A DNA stretch of 5,338 bases, taken from Deltaproteobacteria bacterium (GTDB taxonomy: Bacteria; Desulfobacterota; Binatia; Binatales; Binataceae). Under the pieces are notes generated by a model that was not told the origin of the DNA, did no database searches, and saw only the letters and a list, made by a program, of their open reading frames with translations. The position numbers and the translations under genes were made by a program. The DNA lies in the NCBI GenBank assembly GCA_021780585.1, contig JAJXYM010000106.1, positions 1 to 5,338 on the forward strand, read 5' to 3'. Numbering within the stretch: the first letter of the stretch is position 1; the number at the start of each line of letters is the position of its first letter. Below, piece after piece: positions 5,210-5,338 of the stretch.

Positions 5210-5338
5210 GTCATTCTGAGCGGAGGCTGCCGGAGCGAAGAATCCCGAGATTCTTCGCTACATCCTTGGCCGCGCTCAGGACAAGCTCAGAGTTTGTGAA
5301 TTTTTCCGCTGGATTCTCGGGTCCAGCCCGAGAATGAC
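5210..5338. repeat. Composite palindromic repeat element downstream of hldE, reaching the window edge
   Basis: The block opens with GTCATTCT (5210-5217) and ends with its reverse complement AGAATGAC (5331-5338). Inside is a long hairpin: CTGAGCG (5216-5222) against CGCTCAG (5273-5279) outside, and an exact 11-bp stem AGCGAAGAATC (5234-5244) / GATTCTTCGCT (5249-5259) with a 4-nt loop inside. A second palindrome sits at 5313-5335. It has no coding capacity. The GTCATTCTGAGCG...GCGAAGAATC pattern is a familiar dispersed repeat of many environmental bacterial genomes. It may be a REP/MITE-like element and could also end hldE transcription. Confidence 0.65.
5310..5338 (-). repeat. 29-bp palindromic repeat, copy 2 (inverted relative to copy 1)
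   Basis: Read on the minus strand from 5338, this has the same plan as 3483-3511: GTCAT, arm TCTCGGG, centre CTGGA, arm CCCGAGA, ATCCA. The arms are fully complementary, and the stem is 9 bp when the flanking AT pairs are counted. It forms the right end of the composite element. Confidence 0.7.

Noticed and set aside
4984..5337. 117-codon plus-strand frame at the right end
   Set aside because: It runs through the end of hldE and the palindromic repeat in another frame; its Ser/Arg-rich product is a repeat translation artefact.
1..5338. CRISPR array, tRNA or rRNA genes, transposase or phage genes, riboswitches
   Set aside because: No regularly spaced repeats, cloverleaf-like segments, conserved rRNA stretches or mobile-element proteins were seen on either strand by reading; covariance-model searches could not be run.

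Overview
This 5.3 kb window is a gene-dense, GC-rich stretch of a bacterial chromosome whose codons mostly end in C or G. The last gene makes an activated heptose for lipopolysaccharide (LPS) core, which points to a Gram-negative (diderm) bacterium. The mix of a catabolic-looking 4-hydroxyphenylacetate 3-hydroxylase-family flavoprotein, paired short-chain dehydrogenases and dispersed palindromic repeats fits a soil or environmental lineage. Candidatus Binatota, another former deltaproteobacterial group or an alphaproteobacterium are possible, but the sequence alone does not decide the phylum.

Layout. (1) Positions 1-166, plus strand: the C-terminal end of a protein that looks like a DUF35-type OB-fold, acyl-CoA-associated protein. 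(2) 174-200: a strong GC hairpin between convergent genes. (3) 208-1638, minus strand: a complete 476-residue HpaB / 4-hydroxybutyryl-CoA dehydratase superfamily flavoprotein that lacks the cysteines of the iron-sulfur dehydratases. (4) 1639-1850: a 212-bp divergent control region with candidate promoters in both directions, a 9-bp direct repeat and two back-to-back palindromes. (5) 1851-2642 and 2677-3441, plus strand: two tandem paralogous classical short-chain dehydrogenases/reductases (SDRs) 34 bp apart, closed by a hairpin terminator at 3446-3477. (6) 3442-3656: an intergenic stretch holding that terminator, a 29-bp palindromic repeat of the type that translates as 'MAGLDPAI', and a candidate promoter. 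(7) About 3657-5174, plus strand: a bifunctional HldE-like heptose-7-phosphate kinase / heptose-1-phosphate adenylyltransferase. (8) 5210-5338: a composite palindromic repeat that runs to the window edge and carries, in inverted orientation, a second copy of the 29-bp repeat.

How the genes may work together. The DUF35-like protein, the flavoprotein and the two SDRs could belong to one degradation pathway for an acyl-CoA or aromatic substrate, with the flavoprotein and SDR transcripts controlled from the shared divergent region. This is inference from context; no substrate can be read from the sequence. HldE is a cell-envelope gene, apparently in its own transcription unit, isolated by a terminator and a repeat. 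I found no tRNA, rRNA, CRISPR array, transposase or phage gene. The less ordinary signals are the covarying palindromic repeat pair, the altered kinase motifs of HldE, the missing cluster ligands in the flavoprotein and the organised divergent promoter region.
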